Below, in pieces: positions 25,063-34,199 of a DNA stretch of 52,922 bases (the stretch's first letter is position 1; each line of letters begins with the position of its first letter). Position numbers and translations under genes: made by a program. The notes under the pieces are model-generated. The model had not been told where the DNA came from and ran no database searches. It was given only the letters and a program-made list of their open reading frames with translations. The stretch comes from an uncultured Bacteroidales bacterium (lineage in GTDB: Bacteria; Bacteroidota; Bacteroidia; Bacteroidales; F082). The stretch covers positions 1 through 52,922 of the forward strand of contig CAJOCJ010000017.1 of the NCBI GenBank assembly GCA_905236635.1, read 5' to 3'.

Positions 25063-25965
25063 ATGAGTAACATTTTACTATGGTCCCTAGTGATTCTGGG
25101 AATTTTAGGAGGAGTGGCGGCGGTGATTCTGTTCTTCGTCGCCAAGAAGTTCAAGGTTGAAGAGAACCCGCTCATCGACGAGGTGGAATCGGTACTTGCC
25201 GGTGCCAACTGTGGTGGCTGTGGTTTCGCAGGTTGCCGTAACTTCGCGGAAGCTTGTGTCAAGGCTGCTGCCGAGAAGCAGAGTCTCGCAGGTTTGAACT
25301 GCCCCAGCTCCGACATGACTAAAGTAGCCGGAATACTCGGGCTTACCGCCACCGTCGCCGAGCCGATGATTGCTGTGGTTCGTTGCAACGGTACTTGTGA
25401 GAACGCACCGTCGAAGGTGCATTATGAAGGTGCTGACATCTGCGGCTTCGCCAACACGTTGTATGCAGGCGAGAACGGATGTCCTAACGGCTGCCTCGGT
25501 TTGGGCGACTGCGTGAAGAAATGCCAGTTCAACGCCCTCCACATCAACGAAGAGACCGGTCTTCCTGAGGTCGACGAAGACAAATGCGTGGGCTGCGGCG
25601 CCTGTGCCAAGGCTTGTCCGCGCGGCGTCATCGAGATACGTGCCAAAGGCAAGAACAACCGTCGCGTGTATGTGGCGTGCAACAACGTGGAGAAGGGCGC
25701 CATCGCCATGAAGAACTGTAAGGTGAGCTGCATCGGTTGCCAGAAGTGCTTCAAGACTTGTCCTTTCGAGGCCATCGAGATGCGCGGCAACCTCGCCTAC
25801 ATCGACTTCACGAAGTGCAAGCAGTGCCGTAAGTGCGTCGAAGCCTGCCCTCGCGGAAGCATCCATGAGGTCAACTTCCCGCCTAGAAAGCCGAAGGCAG
25901 AAGCACCAGTTGAAGAGAAAACAGCAGAAAAAATTGTTGAACAACCAAACGAAAGTAAAGAATAA
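25063..25965 (+). CDS. rnfB: Rnf complex iron-sulfur subunit B
   Basis: About 300 residues from the ATG at 25063 (MSNILLWSLVILGILGG), which opens with the membrane helix; an upstream ATG at 25051 is less likely. RnfB passes electrons from ferredoxin into the Rnf ion pump. After the helix, an N-terminal cluster domain has NCGGCGFAGCRNF (first Cys at 50). Two ferredoxin-like units follow: GCLGLGDCVKKCQ with KCVGCGACAKACPRG, then SCIGCQKCFKTCP with KCKQCRKCVEACPRG. That is about five 4Fe-4S sites, more than in the short proteobacterial RsxB. A charged tail rich in K, E and P ends the protein. It starts the large operon. Confidence 0.95.
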   Translation: MSNILLWSLVILGILGGVAAVILFFVAKKFKVEENPLIDEVESVLAGANCGGCGFAGCRNFAEACVKAAAEKQSLAGLNCPSSDMTKVAGILGLTATVAEPMIAVVRCNGTCENAPSKVHYEGADICGFANTLYAGENGCPNGCLGLGDCVKKCQFNALHINEETGLPEVDEDKCVGCGACAKACPRGVIEIRAKGKNNRRVYVACNNVEKGAIAMKNCKVSCIGCQKCFKTCPFEAIEMRGNLAYIDFTKCKQCRKCVEACPRGSIHEVNFPPRKPKAEAPVEEKTAEKIVEQPNESKE

Positions 25966-25968
25966 GGT

Positions 25969-27318
25969 ATGAATCCAATTAAGACATTTCCAAAAGGTGG
26001 CGTTCATCCGGAAGAGAACAAGCTTTCGTCGGACCAGCCTATCATCACATTTGAGATACCCAAACAGGTGATCATCCCGCTCGGGCAGTGCTTAGGCGCG
26101 CCAGCAGAGCCGATAGTCGCGAAAGGCGACAAGGTGAAGGTGGGACAGCTCATCGCCACGGCGAAAGGCTTCATCAGCGCCAACGTGCACTCGTCAGTGA
26201 GCGGCACCGTCAACAAGATTGACGAGGTGATGGACCACACAGGCTACCGCAAGCCTGCCATCTTCATCGACGTGGAAGGCGACGAATGGCTCGAAGGCAT
26301 CGACACTAGCAACACCTTAGTAAAAGATATAACGCTGACAAGCGAAGAGATTATCGAACGCATCAAACAACACGGCATCGTAGGCCTCGGCGGCGCCACA
26401 TTCCCGACATACGTGAAGCTGATGATACCCAAGGACAAGAAAGCCGAATACGTCATCATCAACGCAGCGGAATGCGAGCCTTACCTCACCTGCGACAACA
26501 GACTGTTGCTTGAGAAACCATACGAGTTCCTCGTGGGTGTGAAAGTCATCATGAAAGCCGTCAACGCACCGAAAGGCGTGGTCGGCATCGAGGTCAACAA
26601 GATGGACGCAGCCAAGATGCTCGATGAGATAGTGAAGAAAGACAAGTATTTCGAAGGCATAGAGATTCAGCCTTTGAAGACGAAATACCCACAAGGCGGC
26701 GAAAAACAACTCATCAAGTCGGTGACAGGACGCGAGGTGCCTTCAGGCAAGCTTCCTATCGAGACAGGATGCGTGGTGGTCAACGTGGCTTCGACATTCG
26801 CCATCTATGAGGCGGTGCAGAAGAACAAACCGTTGGTTTACCGTGTCGTCACTGTGACAGGCAAATCGGTGAAGAAGCCTTCGAACTTCCTGACGAGGAT
26901 TGGCACTCCTGCCAACATGCTCATCGAGGCAGCAGGCGGACTCCCGGAAGATACTGCTAACCTCATCAACGGCGGCCCTATGATGGGTAAGTCGGTGAGT
27001 GTCACCACCTTCCCTACCATCAAAGGAACTTCTGGCATCTTGATGCTCAACGAGAAAGACGCCCAGCCGCGTAAGGTAAGCAACTGCATACGCTGCGGCA
27101 AGTGCATGCAGGCATGCCCAATGGGACTGGAACCGTACCTCCTGAACCGTCTCGCACGTCAGAACAACTTCGAAGAGACAGAGAAACATAATATCATGGA
27201 CTGCATCGAATGCGGCTCATGCGAGTTCACATGCCCTGCCAACATCCCGCTGGCCGATTACATCCGCTACGGCAAGAACAAGACAGGACAATTAATACGT
27301 TCACGTAATCAGAAATAG
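25969..27318 (+). CDS. rnfC: Rnf complex subunit C
   Basis: A 449-residue peripheral subunit related to NqrA and to the NADH-binding subunit of complex I. It has an N-terminal barrel-sandwich domain (VAKGDKVKVGQLIATAKG, about 45-62), a flavin/NADH-binding core with GLGGATFPTYVK and NAAECEPYLTCDN (Rossmann-like, about 140-190), and near the C-terminus two 4Fe-4S motifs, CIRCGKCMQACP (Cys373 on) and CIECGSCEFTCP (Cys412 on). It accepts or delivers electrons to NAD. It starts 3 bases after rnfB. The length is typical for Bacteroidetes. Confidence 0.95.
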   Translation: MNPIKTFPKGGVHPEENKLSSDQPIITFEIPKQVIIPLGQCLGAPAEPIVAKGDKVKVGQLIATAKGFISANVHSSVSGTVNKIDEVMDHTGYRKPAIFIDVEGDEWLEGIDTSNTLVKDITLTSEEIIERIKQHGIVGLGGATFPTYVKLMIPKDKKAEYVIINAAECEPYLTCDNRLLLEKPYEFLVGVKVIMKAVNAPKGVVGIEVNKMDAAKMLDEIVKKDKYFEGIEIQPLKTKYPQGGEKQLIKSVTGREVPSGKLPIETGCVVVNVASTFAIYEAVQKNKPLVYRVVTVTGKSVKKPSNFLTRIGTPANMLIEAAGGLPEDTANLINGGPMMGKSVSVTTFPTIKGTSGILMLNEKDAQPRKVSNCIRCGKCMQACPMGLEPYLLNRLARQNNFEETEKHNIMDCIECGSCEFTCPANIPLADYIRYGKNKTGQLIRSRNQK

Positions 27319-27320
27319 CT

Positions 27321-28280
27321 ATGAATCAGTTGACAATATCAGGTTCACCGCATGTTCACGGCGACCTAAGCGTTAAAAAAATCATGTACCTGGTGATTCT
27401 CGCCCTCATGCCGGCGTTTGCAGTCTCCGTGTACTTCTTCGGATTTAACGCGATCCGAGTGACTTTGATTTCAGTGGCGACATGTGTTCTCACTGAGTTT
27501 TTAATCCAGAAATACCTCATGAAGGGCGAGTGCACCATCGGTGACGGCTCCGCCATCCTGACAGGTATCCTTTTAGCTTTCAACGTGCCTAGCAACATCC
27601 CGTGGTGGATGGTAGTGGTCGGAGGCATCGTCGCCATCGGCATCGCCAAGATGTCGTTCGGTGGCTTGGGCAAAAACCCGTTCAACCCAGCATTGGTGGG
27701 CCGTGTGTTTATGCTCATCTCCTTCCCTGTCGCCATGACGACATGGCCAGTGCCGAACCAGAACTTCTGGTCGGTCGACGTCATCACAGGTCCTACCACA
27801 TTGGGACTTCTGAAAGAAGGCGGCGTGAATGCAGTCAGCAACATCAACTACTGGGACATGCTCATCGGTAACACCGGCGGTTCGTTTGGTGAGATGTGCG
27901 CCATGGCATTGATAATAGGAGGTTTGTTCCTCATTATCATGAAGATCATCGACTGGCAGACACCATTCATCATCATCGCCACAGTGGCTTTGGTGTCGTT
28001 CATCTGCTGGCGCATCGACCCGACGACATACGTCAACCCGCTGTACCACATCCTCAGCGGTGGTTTGATGCTAGGAGCGTTCTTCATGGCAACGGATATG
28101 GTGACGTCGCCAATGACCATCGGAGGCAAGTGTATCTTCGCCCTCGGCGTCGGTCTGCTCACCATCATCATTCGTCTGTGGGGCCAGTATCCTGAAGGAA
28201 TGTCGTTTGCAATCCTTATCATGAACGCCGTTGTGCCGCTCATCAACAAGGGTTTCAAACCAAAACGTTTTGGAGTTTAA
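27321..28280 (+). CDS. rnfD: Rnf complex membrane subunit D
   Basis: A 319-residue protein with about nine hydrophobic segments, homologous to NqrB. It normally carries FMN covalently linked to a threonine in an SGAT-type motif. Here the corresponding segment (about residues 153-162) reads ITGPTTLGLL, so the pattern is TGPT (Thr156-Thr159), with serine and alanine replaced by threonine and proline. Whether FMN is attached to Thr159 is not known from sequence. Other conserved blocks are present (GDGSAILTGILLAFNVP, FGGLGKNPFNPALVGRVF, ATDMVTSPMT). It begins 2 bases after rnfC. Confidence 0.93.
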   Translation: MNQLTISGSPHVHGDLSVKKIMYLVILALMPAFAVSVYFFGFNAIRVTLISVATCVLTEFLIQKYLMKGECTIGDGSAILTGILLAFNVPSNIPWWMVVVGGIVAIGIAKMSFGGLGKNPFNPALVGRVFMLISFPVAMTTWPVPNQNFWSVDVITGPTTLGLLKEGGVNAVSNINYWDMLIGNTGGSFGEMCAMALIIGGLFLIIMKIIDWQTPFIIIATVALVSFICWRIDPTTYVNPLYHILSGGLMLGAFFMATDMVTSPMTIGGKCIFALGVGLLTIIIRLWGQYPEGMSFAILIMNAVVPLINKGFKPKRFGV

Positions 28281-28306
28281 TTGTTGAATCTTAAAATTTT
28301 GGAATT

Positions 28307-28894
28307 ATGGCAAAGAAAGAATCAACATTAAAGAATATGCTCATCGCCCTCATGGTCATCACCATGGTTTCGGGCGGAGTGCTTGGATACATCTACGGTT
28401 TGACAAAGCCTACTATTGACGAGGTCAACGCCCAGAAGAACGTCAAGGCCATCAACGAGGTGTTGAAGACCGACAAGGCCATCGCCTCGACGGAGACTGT
28501 CGTCATTGACGAATTGACTTATAATTTGGCTTACGACGCTGACAATCAATTCATTGGAGCCGCCATCAAGTCTGTCTCCGGTGAGGGATTTGGCGGAAAT
28601 GTAGAGCTTATGGTCGGTATTTTAGCCGACGGCGTAATTAATAAGGTGTCTGTCTTGTCACAGACCGAGACTCCTGGTCTGGGCGCCAACATGGTTCAGC
28701 CCAAATTCAAGGATCAGTTCGACGGCAAGAACCCTGCCGATTTCAAGCTTAAGGTGAAGAAAGACGGCGGCGACGTCGATGCCATCACGGCTGCGACAAT
28801 CAGCTCGAGAGCCTTCACACAGGCTGTCGACAAGGCCGTCAACGGTTTCAATGCAAACAAAGACCAATTCATGAAAGGAGGAGACAATGAGTAA
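28307..28894 (+). CDS. rnfG: Rnf complex FMN-binding subunit G
   Basis: This 195-residue protein has one N-terminal membrane helix (about 10-30) and an extracytoplasmic FMN-binding domain, homologous to NqrC. The FMN-attachment motif appears as [13 protein letters not shown] (Thr164 probable acceptor), i.e. TAAT where SGAT is common. The glycine-rich [11 protein letters not shown] segment is conserved. ApbE, which attaches FMN to RnfD and RnfG in other bacteria, is not in the window. The last 8 bases (ATGAGTAA) overlap the start of rnfE, which has a GGAGG ribosome-binding site inside rnfG. Confidence 0.92.
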   Translation: MAKKESTLKNMLIALMVITMVSGGVLGYIYGLTKPTIDEVNAQKNVKAINEVLKTDKAIASTETVVIDELTYNLAYDADNQFIGAAIKSVSGEGFGGNVELMVGILADGVINKVSVLSQTETPGLGANMVQPKFKDQFDGKNPADFKLKVKKDGGDVDAITAATISSRAFTQAVDKAVNGFNANKDQFMKGGDNE

Positions 28895-29477
28895 CTGGAA
28901 AACTTTCACCAAAGGACTTATCAAGGAGAACCCTATCCTTGTCCTTTTGTTAGGATGCTGCCCTACCCTGGCCACAACGACGAGTGCCATCAACGGCATG
29001 TCAATGGGTCTTGCGACCACATTCGTTTTGATAATGTCAAATTTGGTAATCTCATTACTGAAGAACTTCATTCCTGACAAGGTGAGAATCCCATGTTTCA
29101 TCGTGGTCATCGCCTCGTTTGTGACGATGGTTCAGTTGGTTATGCAGGCTTATGTGCCTGACATCTACGAGACATTAGGTTTGTTCATCCCGCTCATCGT
29201 GGTGAACTGCATCGTTTTGGGACGTGCTGAGGCTTTCGCTTCGAAGAACCCTGTATGGCCTTCAATCCTCGACGGCGCCGGCATGGGATTAGGTTTCACC
29301 TTCGCCTTGACAGTCCTCGGTTCCATCCGTGAGATCCTCGGCAGCGGAAGCATCTTCAACTGCAGGTTCCTCCCAGAAGACGCACAGACCATCTTGGTGT
29401 TTGTGTTAGCTCCAGGAGCATTCATCGCCTTGGGTTATCTCATCGCATTAGTCAACAGATTAAAGAAAACTAAATAA
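28887..29477 (+). CDS. rnfE: Rnf complex membrane subunit E
   Basis: A 196-residue protein with about six membrane helices, homologous to NqrD. Two cysteine sites, LGCCPTLA (first helix) and [14 protein letters not shown] (fourth helix), match the conserved cysteines that, with those of RnfA, hold an intramembrane 2Fe-2S cluster. It starts within the end of rnfG and ends 9 bases before rnfA. The length and motifs are normal. Confidence 0.93.
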   Translation: MSNWKTFTKGLIKENPILVLLLGCCPTLATTTSAINGMSMGLATTFVLIMSNLVISLLKNFIPDKVRIPCFIVVIASFVTMVQLVMQAYVPDIYETLGLFIPLIVVNCIVLGRAEAFASKNPVWPSILDGAGMGLGFTFALTVLGSIREILGSGSIFNCRFLPEDAQTILVFVLAPGAFIALGYLIALVNRLKKTK

Positions 29478-29486
29478 CAAAGTGCC

Positions 29487-30086
29487 ATGAAAATCATCAT
29501 CATTCTTATATCGACAATATTTGTCAACAACGTCATTTTGGCGCAGTTCCTCGGAATATGCCCATTTTTAGGCACTTCCAAGAAGACATCCACCGCTGTT
29601 GGTATGGGCGCTGCCGTTATCTTCGTGCTCGTCCTCGCCACTTTGGTGACATACTTACTCAACAAATACCTCCTCGTGCCCAATGGGTTGCAGTTCTTGC
29701 AGACGATAGCCTTTATCTTGGTCATCGCAGCATTGGTGCAGATGGTGGAGATCATCTTGAAGAAGATCAGTCCGTCGCTTTACACTGCTCTCGGCGTGTT
29801 CTTACCTTTGATTACCACTAACTGCTGCGTCCTCGGCGTTGCTATCACTGTGGTGACAAAGCAGTTCACCTTCGGTGAGGCAGCACACATGCTGAACCTC
29901 GGCGAGGCAATCATCTACGCGGCAGGTATCGCTATCGGTTTCGCGGTGGCGTTGATCATCTTCTCAGGCATCCGCGAGCATATCGACCTCATGGAAGCTC
30001 CAGAAGGCACCAAAGGCACCCCTATCGCATTGATTACCGCCGGCATCTTAGCCATGGCATTCATGGGATTTGGAGGTCTTGTTTAA
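29487..30086 (+). CDS. rnfA: Rnf complex membrane subunit A
   Basis: A 199-residue protein with six hydrophobic helices, homologous to NqrE and paired with RnfE in inverted topology. The cysteine motifs LGICPFLGTSK (first helix) and TTNCCVLGVAI (fourth helix) supply half of the intramembrane iron-sulfur site. FLGTSKKTSTAVGMG and the final LAMAFMGFGGL helix are conserved. It is the last rnf gene; only 27 bases separate its stop from the C25 protease gene, with no terminator hairpin. Confidence 0.93.
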   Translation: MKIIIILISTIFVNNVILAQFLGICPFLGTSKKTSTAVGMGAAVIFVLVLATLVTYLLNKYLLVPNGLQFLQTIAFILVIAALVQMVEIILKKISPSLYTALGVFLPLITTNCCVLGVAITVVTKQFTFGEAAHMLNLGEAIIYAAGIAIGFAVALIIFSGIREHIDLMEAPEGTKGTPIALITAGILAMAFMGFGGLV

Positions 30087-30113
30087 AGAAATTAACCTAT
30101 TAAAAAATATCTA

Positions 30114-33100
30114 ATGAAAAAATCGAACTTACGCAGCTTGCTTTGTTTGGCACTGTCGTTGCTAAGCATTGCAGCCACAGCTCAAGAAGTCCGTACTTAC
30201 AATTTCAACCACAAAGGAAAGACTGGCATTGAGCTTAAAGAGCAGACAAGAGGCAATGTATCTCTTGAATACAACATCGATGAGATGAGTCTCACCTCTT
30301 TCTCATATGATGGTGAAGAGATGCAGTCTATCGGTATCGGTGACATCTCATTGCCTAATGAAAAAGGTCTGCCAAACGTACCGTGCTACAGCCGCACCAT
30401 CGCCATCCCGCAAGGAGCGAATGCTGTATTGAATGTGAAGAGCTATGAGCAACAAGTAATTGAAAATGTCAATGTGGAGCCTTCTTTAGGCATCCAGGAT
30501 GAGAATGCGGAACCTGACATGAATTACATCAAAGATGCCAAGGTTTACTCTGAAAACGCTTATTATCCGGCAGAATTTGCTTCAATAAGCTCTCCATCGT
30601 CAATTCGTGGTGTCGACGTGGTGAATGTCAACATCAGTCCTGTCAGATTCAACCCTGTGACAAACCAAGCCATTGTTTATCACAAGATTGAGGTCGAGGT
30701 TGAGTTCGTCGGCGGTAACGGCCATTTTGGCGACGACCGTCTGCGCTCACGTTATTTCGACCCTATTCTTGCACAAAACGTATTGAATTACAATTCATTA
30801 CCAGTCATTGACTATGAGGCAAGGATGCAAGAATGGTTGAGAGACGGTGCCAATGGTGCTGAGTATATCATCATCACTCCTAACAATGACGGATGGGCAG
30901 AGCCGGCACAGCGCTTGAAGGAATATCGTATGCAACAGGGCATCCTCACTGAGGTTTATCGTCTTGACGAGATCCCTGCCAACACCACGGCACAGATGAA
31001 GACCTGGTTCCACAATGCTTATAACACTTGGGAAATAGCCCCTGTGGCAGTGCTTCTGTTTGCTGATCATAAGACCAACATGACACAAGGCATCCCTGCC
31101 GAAGAGATTTATCACTCTAGCGATTACGGCAACTGCATCACCGACAATCAGTATGCCGATGTCACTGGCGATAAGCTCCCTGAGATGATTTTCTCGCGTC
31201 TCGTTGCTGAGAACGCTACTGAAGCCGCTATGATGGCCGACAAGCAGATTGAATATGAGTACACCAATCCTAACATGGATGCCAACTCTTACGACATGCC
31301 TATCACCGCATTAGGATGGCAGACTGAACGTTGGTTCCAGCTCTGTTCTGAGGTCGTCGGAGGTTACTTCCGCGCTCACGGCAAGAACCCATTGCGTGTC
31401 AACTGCATCTATATGGGAACACCTGGTACATCATGGTCTTCAGCAACAAACACCAGTGAGGTCGTCAGCTATTTCGGACCTTCAGGAACAGGATACATAC
31501 CGCAGACTCCCGACCAGCTCGGCGGTTTCAACGGTGGCACACCTGAGCAGATAGTGCAAGCCATCAACGCAGGAACAATGTTGGTACAACACCGTGACCA
31601 CGGCCTTGAAACAGGATGGGGTGAGCCTGCTTTCCGCAACTCGCACGTCAACCAGCTCACCAACGTGGGCAAGATGCCTTTCGTGTTCTCCATCAACTGC
31701 CAGACAGGTATGTTTGACTACAACTCAACATGTTTCGCCGAAGCTTTCATGCGTCGCACCTACAACGGACAGAACGCAGGCGCTGTCGGTATGATATGCC
31801 CTACCGACGTGTCGTATTCGTTTGTCAACGACGCTCTTGTATGGGGTATCTACGACCATTTCGAACCCGATTTCATGCCTACTTTTGGTCCGTATGCTCC
31901 AAAAGAGAACAACTGGCTACCTGCATTCGGTCTCGTGGCCGGAAAATACTTCCTTTCTGAAACATCATGGCCTTACAACGATTATAGTAAGGAAATCACA
32001 TATCAGATGTTTACGGCACACTGCGATGCTTTCTTGCGTCTCTATTCAGAAGTGCCACAAACCATGTCAGTTACGCATTCCGACACACATCCTGCAGGTC
32101 TTAACAGCATACAGATCACGGCTCCCGCAGGCACCATCATCGCTTTGACAAAGGGAGAAGGAGATGATATGGAGATTGTGGCAGTGGCTGAAGCTACAGG
32201 CATTGCACAAAGCGTGGAGATGATTCCGCAAGTGCCTCCGACAGTGTTACATCTCACCGTGACAGGTCAGAATTACCTTAGATATGAAGCTGACATCACA
32301 GTTATTCCTGTTGAAGGTCCATACCTGATCCTCAACAGCTATGAGCTTAGCGATGGCGCCGAACACCTTGTTTTCGACACCGAATCAGGTTTCAACATCC
32401 AGTTGAAGAACGTCGGCAACACCATATCATCAGAGGGTTCAGCAACATTATCCACTGAGTCGGAATATGTTACAATAACTGATGGCACCATCAATTTCAG
32501 CACCATATCTGCAGATGACACCCTTGACCTAGCCGAGGCATTTGCAGTAGCTGTTTCAGCTAATGTGCCTAACATGACAGACGTCGATTTCACAGTGACA
32601 ATCAACAGTGGAGACGACTCACATGACACTCATTTCAGAATCAAAGCATACGCCCCATCATTCAATATCGGACAAGTAAGTATTACCGAGATTGACGGCA
32701 ATGGCAACGGACGTCCGGATCCGGGAGAAACCGTACACTTCTCCTTCCCTGTCACCAACGATGGCAATGCCGACTCAAAGATTGCCAACGTGACATTAAC
32801 TCTGAATGAAAGCTTCATGCAGATCTTGACAGAGCCGACATTAAGCTACAATACCGTTGAGGCTGGTAGCACCGCCGAAGCAGGTTATGATGTTTATATT
32901 GGCGGCGCTCCATCGAGCTATCCGGCACAATACACCATAAACGTAGCATCCGGCTCCTACACAGCCGCCAGAGGTTACACCACAAAAATCGGCCTTAATG
33001 TTGTTGACTTTGAAAACGGCGTGTTAGACACCTCTATGTGGACAAACTATAATCCTGCTCCGTGGACATTCGTGACAACCAACCCATACGAAGGCCAATA

Positions 33101-34190
33101 TTGTCTGAAATCAGGTAGCATCAACGACAACGAAGAGACATACATATTGTTGAATTATGAGTCTAGCGTAAACGACTCTATCTCCTTCTATTACAAGGTG
33201 TCATCGGAAGGCACTTACGACAAGATGTATTTCTACATCGACAACCAGGAGAAAGGTAATTGGTCTGGAGAGAAAGCATGGACAAAAGCACAATATTATG
33301 TACCTGCAGGCACTCATACCTTCAAATGGAGATATATGAAAGACTATAGCGTAAGTAACGGAAGCGACTGCTGCTGGATCGACTTTGTTGTAATACCTGC
33401 TGACAGGAGCCTCTCTGTAAGCGCCGGTATCGATATCAGTATCTGCGAAGACGAGAGCGCACAACTTAACGGCTATGTCGCCAACGGAACATCATATGAA
33501 TGGACTACCGCAGGCGACGGCACCTTCGATGATGCCACTTCTTTGACTGCGTTGTACACTCCTGGTGCCCAAGACATCGCAAACGGTGGCACCACCCTCA
33601 CCCTGACGGGACATCAGGACACTCAAGTCCTCACCGACGAGCTGAGTTTATCATTCACCGAGGAGCCTGTCGCGACAGCTGTTGATAGAATATGCCTTAT
33701 GTATCTCCATCCAGTAGATATCTCTATTGAGATTGAAAATATGGGCACTTTCAATGGATGGACGACAGACGGAACAGGAACATTTGCCAATCCTTACGGG
33801 TTACAGACTGTTTACACTCCTTCGGAACAAGACGCTGAAAATATTGACGTCATCCTCACAGCCAACTATACCGGATGTGGATACAAGACTTACCAACATG
33901 AAATCACGTTACATTTCGCACAAGCCAATGTTAACGATATCAATGAGGCCAAGTTGAATATTCATCCTAACCCGACCAACGATGTGATCAACATCAATAT
34001 CGACAATGTTTCATCAGATATTCAGGTCGTTGTTTACAACAGTGTCGGACAAGTGGTTTATTCTCAGAGAGATATGGCTGAGAACGGATATAATTCGACT
34101 ATAAATCTCAGCTCACTTTCAAGCGGCACTTACATCCTTCAGGTAAGAAGCGCTGAGAGCGTCTGGACAAAGAAAGTCATTAAGAGATAA
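30114..34190 (+). CDS. T9SS-secreted C25 (gingipain-family) cysteine protease
   Basis: This 1358-residue protein has, in order: a signal peptide (to about 24); a gingipain-type propeptide (about 25-225, with LPNVPCYSRTIAIPQGAN); a C25 catalytic domain (about 245-650) with HRDHG (catalytic His496) and INCQTG (nucleophile Cys529); Ig-like domains (about 700-960); a MAM/adhesin-like domain (about 970-1100, starting VDFENGVLDTSMW); a PKD-like stretch (about 1110-1195); and a T9SS C-terminal domain (NIHPNPTNDVININI to VKR) that directs export through the outer membrane. It lies between rnfA and the antiporter, 9 bases upstream of the latter. Arg or Lys specificity cannot be told. A paralogue follows at 36459. 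Confidence 0.9.
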   Translation: MKKSNLRSLLCLALSLLSIAATAQEVRTYNFNHKGKTGIELKEQTRGNVSLEYNIDEMSLTSFSYDGEEMQSIGIGDISLPNEKGLPNVPCYSRTIAIPQGANAVLNVKSYEQQVIENVNVEPSLGIQDENAEPDMNYIKDAKVYSENAYYPAEFASISSPSSIRGVDVVNVNISPVRFNPVTNQAIVYHKIEVEVEFVGGNGHFGDDRLRSRYFDPILAQNVLNYNSLPVIDYEARMQEWLRDGANGAEYIIITPNNDGWAEPAQRLKEYRMQQGILTEVYRLDEIPANTTAQMKTWFHNAYNTWEIAPVAVLLFADHKTNMTQGIPAEEIYHSSDYGNCITDNQYADVTGDKLPEMIFSRLVAENATEAAMMADKQIEYEYTNPNMDANSYDMPITALGWQTERWFQLCSEVVGGYFRAHGKNPLRVNCIYMGTPGTSWSSATNTSEVVSYFGPSGTGYIPQTPDQLGGFNGGTPEQIVQAINAGTMLVQHRDHGLETGWGEPAFRNSHVNQLTNVGKMPFVFSINCQTGMFDYNSTCFAEAFMRRTYNGQNAGAVGMICPTDVSYSFVNDALVWGIYDHFEPDFMPTFGPYAPKENNWLPAFGLVAGKYFLSETSWPYNDYSKEITYQMFTAHCDAFLRLYSEVPQTMSVTHSDTHPAGLNSIQITAPAGTIIALTKGEGDDMEIVAVAEATGIAQSVEMIPQVPPTVLHLTVTGQNYLRYEADITVIPVEGPYLILNSYELSDGAEHLVFDTESGFNIQLKNVGNTISSEGSATLSTESEYVTITDGTINFSTISADDTLDLAEAFAVAVSANVPNMTDVDFTVTINSGDDSHDTHFRIKAYAPSFNIGQVSITEIDGNGNGRPDPGETVHFSFPVTNDGNADSKIANVTLTLNESFMQILTEPTLSYNTVEAGSTAEAGYDVYIGGAPSSYPAQYTINVASGSYTAARGYTTKIGLNVVDFENGVLDTSMWTNYNPAPWTFVTTNPYEGQYCLKSGSINDNEETYILLNYESSVNDSISFYYKVSSEGTYDKMYFYIDNQEKGNWSGEKAWTKAQYYVPAGTHTFKWRYMKDYSVSNGSDCCWIDFVVIPADRSLSVSAGIDISICEDESAQLNGYVANGTSYEWTTAGDGTFDDATSLTALYTPGAQDIANGGTTLTLTGHQDTQVLTDELSLSFTEEPVATAVDRICLMYLHPVDISIEIENMGTFNGWTTDGTGTFANPYGLQTVYTPSEQDAENIDVILTANYTGCGYKTYQHEITLHFAQANVNDINEAKLNIHPNPTNDVININIDNVSSDIQVVVYNSVGQVVYSQRDMAENGYNSTINLSSLSSGTYILQVRSAESVWTKKVIKR

Positions 34191-34199
34191 CGACTTAAG

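Noticed and set aside
25105..26007. Minus-strand ORF of 300 codons
   Set aside because: It is antisense to rnfB, whose cysteine motifs are clear. The translation is low in complexity, rich in leucine, alanine and valine, as expected for an antisense shadow.
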